DNA of 64,000 nt from Gemmatimonadaceae bacterium. GTDB lineage: Bacteria; Gemmatimonadota; Gemmatimonadetes; Gemmatimonadales; Gemmatimonadaceae. The stretch covers positions 38,095-102,094 of the forward strand of contig JALHNZ010000008.1 of assembly GCA_022843265.1 (NCBI GenBank), in the 5' to 3' direction. Shown piece after piece: positions 61,562 through 64,000 of the stretch (its first letter is position 1; each line of letters opens with the position of its first letter). The notes beneath the pieces were generated by a model. The model saw only the letters and a program-made list of their open reading frames with translations, did not search any database and had not been told where the DNA came from. The translations under genes and the position numbers were made by a program.

Positions 61562-62542
61562 ATGTCGCGCCCTGTCGTAGTCGTCACACGCAAGTTGCCG
61601 TCGGAAATCGAAGCACAAATCACCGAGCGGTACGACGCCCATCTCAATCGCAACGACACGCCGTTGTCGGCTGTGGCGATGGCGGATGCCATGAAGCTCG
61701 CCGACGGCATATTGTGCACCGTGACTGACAAGATCACGGCGGCGCATTTTACGGTGCCGTCCAGAAGAACGCGCGTAGTGGCGAATTTTGGAGTGGGCGT
61801 CAACCACATTGATCTGGACGCCGCGCGCACTGCGGGTGTGATCGTGACCAACACACCGGATGTACTTACCGACGACACCGCCGATCTGGCGTTGGCACTC
61901 ATTCTCATGACCTCGCGCCGTCTTGGTGAGGGTGAGCGCCATGTTCGCAGCGGTGCGTGGAGTGGTTGGCGTCCTACGCACATGCTCGGGCGATCATTGC
62001 GCGGCAAGGTGCTTGGCATTGTGGGGTATGGTCGCATTGGCCGAGCTGTGGCGCGGCGTGCGGTCAGTGCGCTGGGCATGCGCGTGCAGTGGTGGGCGCC
62101 TCGGGATCCGGTAGTTGACGATGCGATGTCCGCAGGGCCGGAGCACGCCACGCGCGCCCAGACACTCGAGGCATTGCTGGCCACGTCGGATGTGGTGTCG
62201 CTGCATTGTCCGGCAACGCCGGAGACGCGTCACCTGATGAATGCCGAGCGCATGTCGCAGATGCCGCCGCACGGGATCCTGATCAATACCGCGCGGGGCA
62301 ACGTGATTGATGAACACGCGCTGGTTCACGCGCTGCGGGAGCAGGTGATCGCCGCTGCGGGTCTCGATGTGTACGAGTTTGAGCCCACGGTGTTGCCCGA
62401 TCTGCGCGACTTCGAGAACGTGGTGCTGCTGCCCCATCTTGGCAGTGCAACGGTGGAGACGCGTCGCGCGATGGGTGAACGCGCGCTGGAGAATCTGGCT
62501 GCCGCGCTCAACGGCGATGCGCCGCGCGATCGGGTGGTGTAA
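61562..62542 (+). CDS. D-2-hydroxyacid dehydrogenase (glyoxylate/hydroxypyruvate reductase)
   Basis: A 326-residue protein starting ATG 61562 (SRPVVVVTRKLPSEIEAQI). NAD-binding loop KVLGIVGYGRIGRAVARRA, then the catalytic Arg in INTARGNVID, Glu in YEFEPTVLPDL and His in VLLPHLGSATVETR. NFGVGVNHIDLDAARTAGVIVTNTPDVLTDDTADLALALIL is typical of glyoxylate/hydroxypyruvate reductases. It reduces hydroxypyruvate to glycerate. Only 2 bp from the upstream aminotransferase, so they form one transcription unit. Confidence 0.92.
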   Translation: MSRPVVVVTRKLPSEIEAQITERYDAHLNRNDTPLSAVAMADAMKLADGILCTVTDKITAAHFTVPSRRTRVVANFGVGVNHIDLDAARTAGVIVTNTPDVLTDDTADLALALILMTSRRLGEGERHVRSGAWSGWRPTHMLGRSLRGKVLGIVGYGRIGRAVARRAVSALGMRVQWWAPRDPVVDDAMSAGPEHATRAQTLEALLATSDVVSLHCPATPETRHLMNAERMSQMPPHGILINTARGNVIDEHALVHALREQVIAAAGLDVYEFEPTVLPDLRDFENVVLLPHLGSATVETRRAMGERALENLAAALNGDAPRDRVV

Positions 62543-62554
62543 GCAGAACGCGCT

Positions 62555-63409
62555 ATGGAACACACATCAGATGCTTCAGGAAAGTCGGGCACGTCGGGCG
62601 TGCACGCCGGATTGGTGCATGATCTTGAGACGGCGATTGCGATTGGCGGACTGGCACACTATCCCGGTGTGACCTCGCGTTTTGTACCGCACCAGCACGA
62701 TGTGCTGGTGTGCGTACCGCCTGGTTACGAGCGCGACACCACGCGAGAGTATGCGGTGGTGTATTTGCACGACGGACAGAACGTGTTCGACGAATATCCC
62801 ATGGCGCCGTTTGGTGTGCAGTGGGGTGTGGATACTACGGCGCGAGCATTGATGCACGCGGGCGCGATTGAACCGCTCATTCTGGTGGCGATCGGCAATG
62901 CGGGGCGTGACCGCATTGATGAGTACACGCCAACGCGTGATGCGGGACACGATGCCGGTGGGTTGGCGGATCGTTACGGCCAGATGCTGGCATACGAGAT
63001 CAAGCCATTTATTGATCGTCACTACCGAACCAAACGCGACGCGGCGAACACAGGGCTGATCGGGAGTTCGCTCGGCGGATTGCTCACGCTGCACCTCGGT
63101 CTCACGCATCCGGCCATCTTTGGAAAACTCGGGCTGATGTCGCCGTCTGTCTGGTGGGATGATCGATGGATAGTGCGACAGTTGGTCTCCTCAGCGGGTG
63201 GCCGCCCGGATCTGATGATCTGGCTGGACGTTGGTATGCTGGAGAAACGCATGCTGCGCGGCGCCCGTTTGTTATGTCGCACGTTGCAACGACGTGGGTG
63301 GCGGTTGGGCGAAGACCTCGAGTATGTCGAAGTGGACGGCGCGCTGCACGACGAGCGGTCCTGGGGGCAGCGCATTGGGCGCGTGCTCAGTTTTCTGTTT
63401 CCGGCGTAG
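62555..63409 (+). CDS. alpha/beta-hydrolase-fold esterase (esterase D/Fes-like)
   Basis: A 284-residue cytoplasmic protein of the putative esterase family: VLVCVPPGYERDTTREYAVVYLHDGQNVFDEYPMAPFGVQWGVD, LILVAIGNAGRDRIDEYTPTRDAG, the nucleophile elbow GLIGSSLGGLLTLHLGLTHP and late acid and base candidates in WLDVGML and GALHDERSWGQRI. The YLHDGQNVF pattern is shared with Fes and YbbA-like esterases. Lies 12 bp beyond the reductase and probably in the same operon. Confidence 0.85.
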   Translation: MEHTSDASGKSGTSGVHAGLVHDLETAIAIGGLAHYPGVTSRFVPHQHDVLVCVPPGYERDTTREYAVVYLHDGQNVFDEYPMAPFGVQWGVDTTARALMHAGAIEPLILVAIGNAGRDRIDEYTPTRDAGHDAGGLADRYGQMLAYEIKPFIDRHYRTKRDAANTGLIGSSLGGLLTLHLGLTHPAIFGKLGLMSPSVWWDDRWIVRQLVSSAGGRPDLMIWLDVGMLEKRMLRGARLLCRTLQRRGWRLGEDLEYVEVDGALHDERSWGQRIGRVLSFLFPA

Positions 63410-63426
63410 TTACAAAAGGACATCGT

Positions 63427-64000
63427 ATGCTTGCGCGGTTTGAAGGATTCTCACCAGCGGCGCTCACCTTCTTGCGCGGACTGTCCCGAAACAATCGCAA
63501 GGAATGGTTCGAGGCCAACCGTGAGCGGTATGAAGACGAGATCAAGCGTCCGCTGCTGGCGCTTATTGAAGACGTCGACATTCGGCTGGCAGAGTTCGCC
63601 CCGGAAATCATTGGTAGCAAAAAATCGCTGTTTCGTATTCATCGCGATGTTCGGTTCAGCATAGACAAGCGTCCGTACAAAACGCACGCCGCGTGCTGGT
63701 TCTATCATCGCGACGCAGGGCGCGCCGTTGGGGAGAATGCCGCGCATGGTGGCGCCGGCTTTTATTTTCACTTTGCGCCGGGCGAAGTATTCACCGGCGG
63801 TGGCGTGTGGATGCCACCGCGTCCGGTCTTGCTGCGCATTCGCGAGGCGATTGCCGAGTCCCCGGAAAACTTCACTGCCATTGTCAAGGCACCAACGTTC
63901 AAGCGTCGATTCGGTGCGCTTGAGACCGAGCATATGTTGCAGCGCATGCCGCGCGGGTTTGCGGCCGACCATCCAGCCGGTGATTGGCTACGCTATCAAT
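63427..64000 (+). CDS. DUF2461 domain-containing protein, 3' end outside the window
   Basis: ATG 63427: LARFEGFSPAALTFLRGLSRNNRKEWFEANRERYEDEIKRPLLALIEDVD is the standard DUF2461 opening; KKSLFRIHRDVRFSIDKRPYKTHAACWFYHRDAG and GAGFYFHFAPGEVFTGGGVWMPPRPVLLRIREAI follow. Only the first 191 residues are in the window; the family is about 220-230, so little is missing. Function unknown. Confidence 0.9.
   Translation, partial: MLARFEGFSPAALTFLRGLSRNNRKEWFEANRERYEDEIKRPLLALIEDVDIRLAEFAPEIIGSKKSLFRIHRDVRFSIDKRPYKTHAACWFYHRDAGRAVGENAAHGGAGFYFHFAPGEVFTGGGVWMPPRPVLLRIREAIAESPENFTAIVKAPTFKRRFGALETEHMLQRMPRGFAADHPAGDWLRYQ

Noticed and set aside
1-64000. tRNA, rRNA, insertion sequence or prophage genes
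   Set aside because: I saw no tRNA-like cloverleaf with a T-loop GGTTCGAATCC-type sequence, no rRNA, no transposase or integrase motif and no terminal inverted repeats with target duplications; a covariance-model scan would be needed to exclude small RNAs.

Overview
The window is about 64 kb of high-GC bacterial chromosome, densely packed with genes on both strands. It carries no rRNA, tRNA or CRISPR array that I can see. The mix of many exported or lipoprotein hydrolases (M14, M28, M19, S41, creatininase-like, S15/CocE, metallophosphoesterase, amidohydrolase), an ECF sigma/anti-sigma pair, a VIT-vWA protein, DUF6526, LIC_10091-like and DUF2461 proteins and a Tat-exported HisC-like aminotransferase fits Gemmatimonadota (Gemmatimonadaceae). 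This is inferred from gene content and style, not from a marker gene.

Layout: 1-5.3 kb holds accessory material: a partial RhuM gene, an orphan HigA behind what looks like a HigB remnant, an M14 peptidase, and a frameshifted AAA+/DUF4143 ATPase behind a double-dyad operator-like site. 5.3-13 kb has creatininase-like, DUF427, CocE/S15 and Fic genes plus a truncated paralogue of the gene at 898. 12.8-16.1 kb has an M28 peptidase and two tandem toxin-antitoxin modules (MazEF, then Phd/VapC), each behind a palindromic operator candidate. 16-25 kb is mostly housekeeping and exported-enzyme genes: a PNPOx-fold protein, GNAT, DASS transporter, beta-propeller lipoprotein, phosphoesterase, M19 and amidohydrolase. 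25-28.5 kb holds small enzymes and the aromatic amino-acid pair aroF and pheA, facing each other; aroF is preceded by a leader peptide rich in Phe/Tyr/Trp codons and a rho-independent terminator, i.e. a transcription attenuator. 28.5-34.4 kb contains two pseudogenes (virginiamycin B lyase; a WYL regulator with a central deletion), a UvrC/Cho-like nuclease and a NirK-like copper lipoprotein. 34.5-43 kb has an FeS-type photolyase, transketolase, DinB and AlaX. 43-51 kb has an S41-like lipoprotein, HrpB helicase, gamma-glutamylcyclotransferase, Tat aminotransferase, SCP2 and EamA genes. 52-57.5 kb has the sigma/anti-sigma/VIT-vWA/PAS block. 57.6-64 kb has a GMC oxidoreductase with a MarR regulator, a glyoxylate/serine pair (class V aminotransferase plus hydroxypyruvate/glyoxylate reductase), an esterase and a DUF2461 gene running off the right edge.

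How genes work together: aroF makes the first shikimate-pathway intermediate and pheA makes phenylpyruvate. The aroF leader would sense charging of aromatic tRNAs, while the PheA here lacks its ACT regulatory domain. The class V aminotransferase and the D-2-hydroxyacid dehydrogenase, 2 bp apart, would interconvert serine, hydroxypyruvate, glyoxylate and glycerate. The sigma gene overlaps its anti-sigma gene and lies just downstream of the VIT-vWA gene. The 1-5, 10.8-12.7, 14.6-16 and 28.5-32.9 kb stretches show repeated gene decay, truncation and toxin-antitoxin content, typical of accessory turnover.
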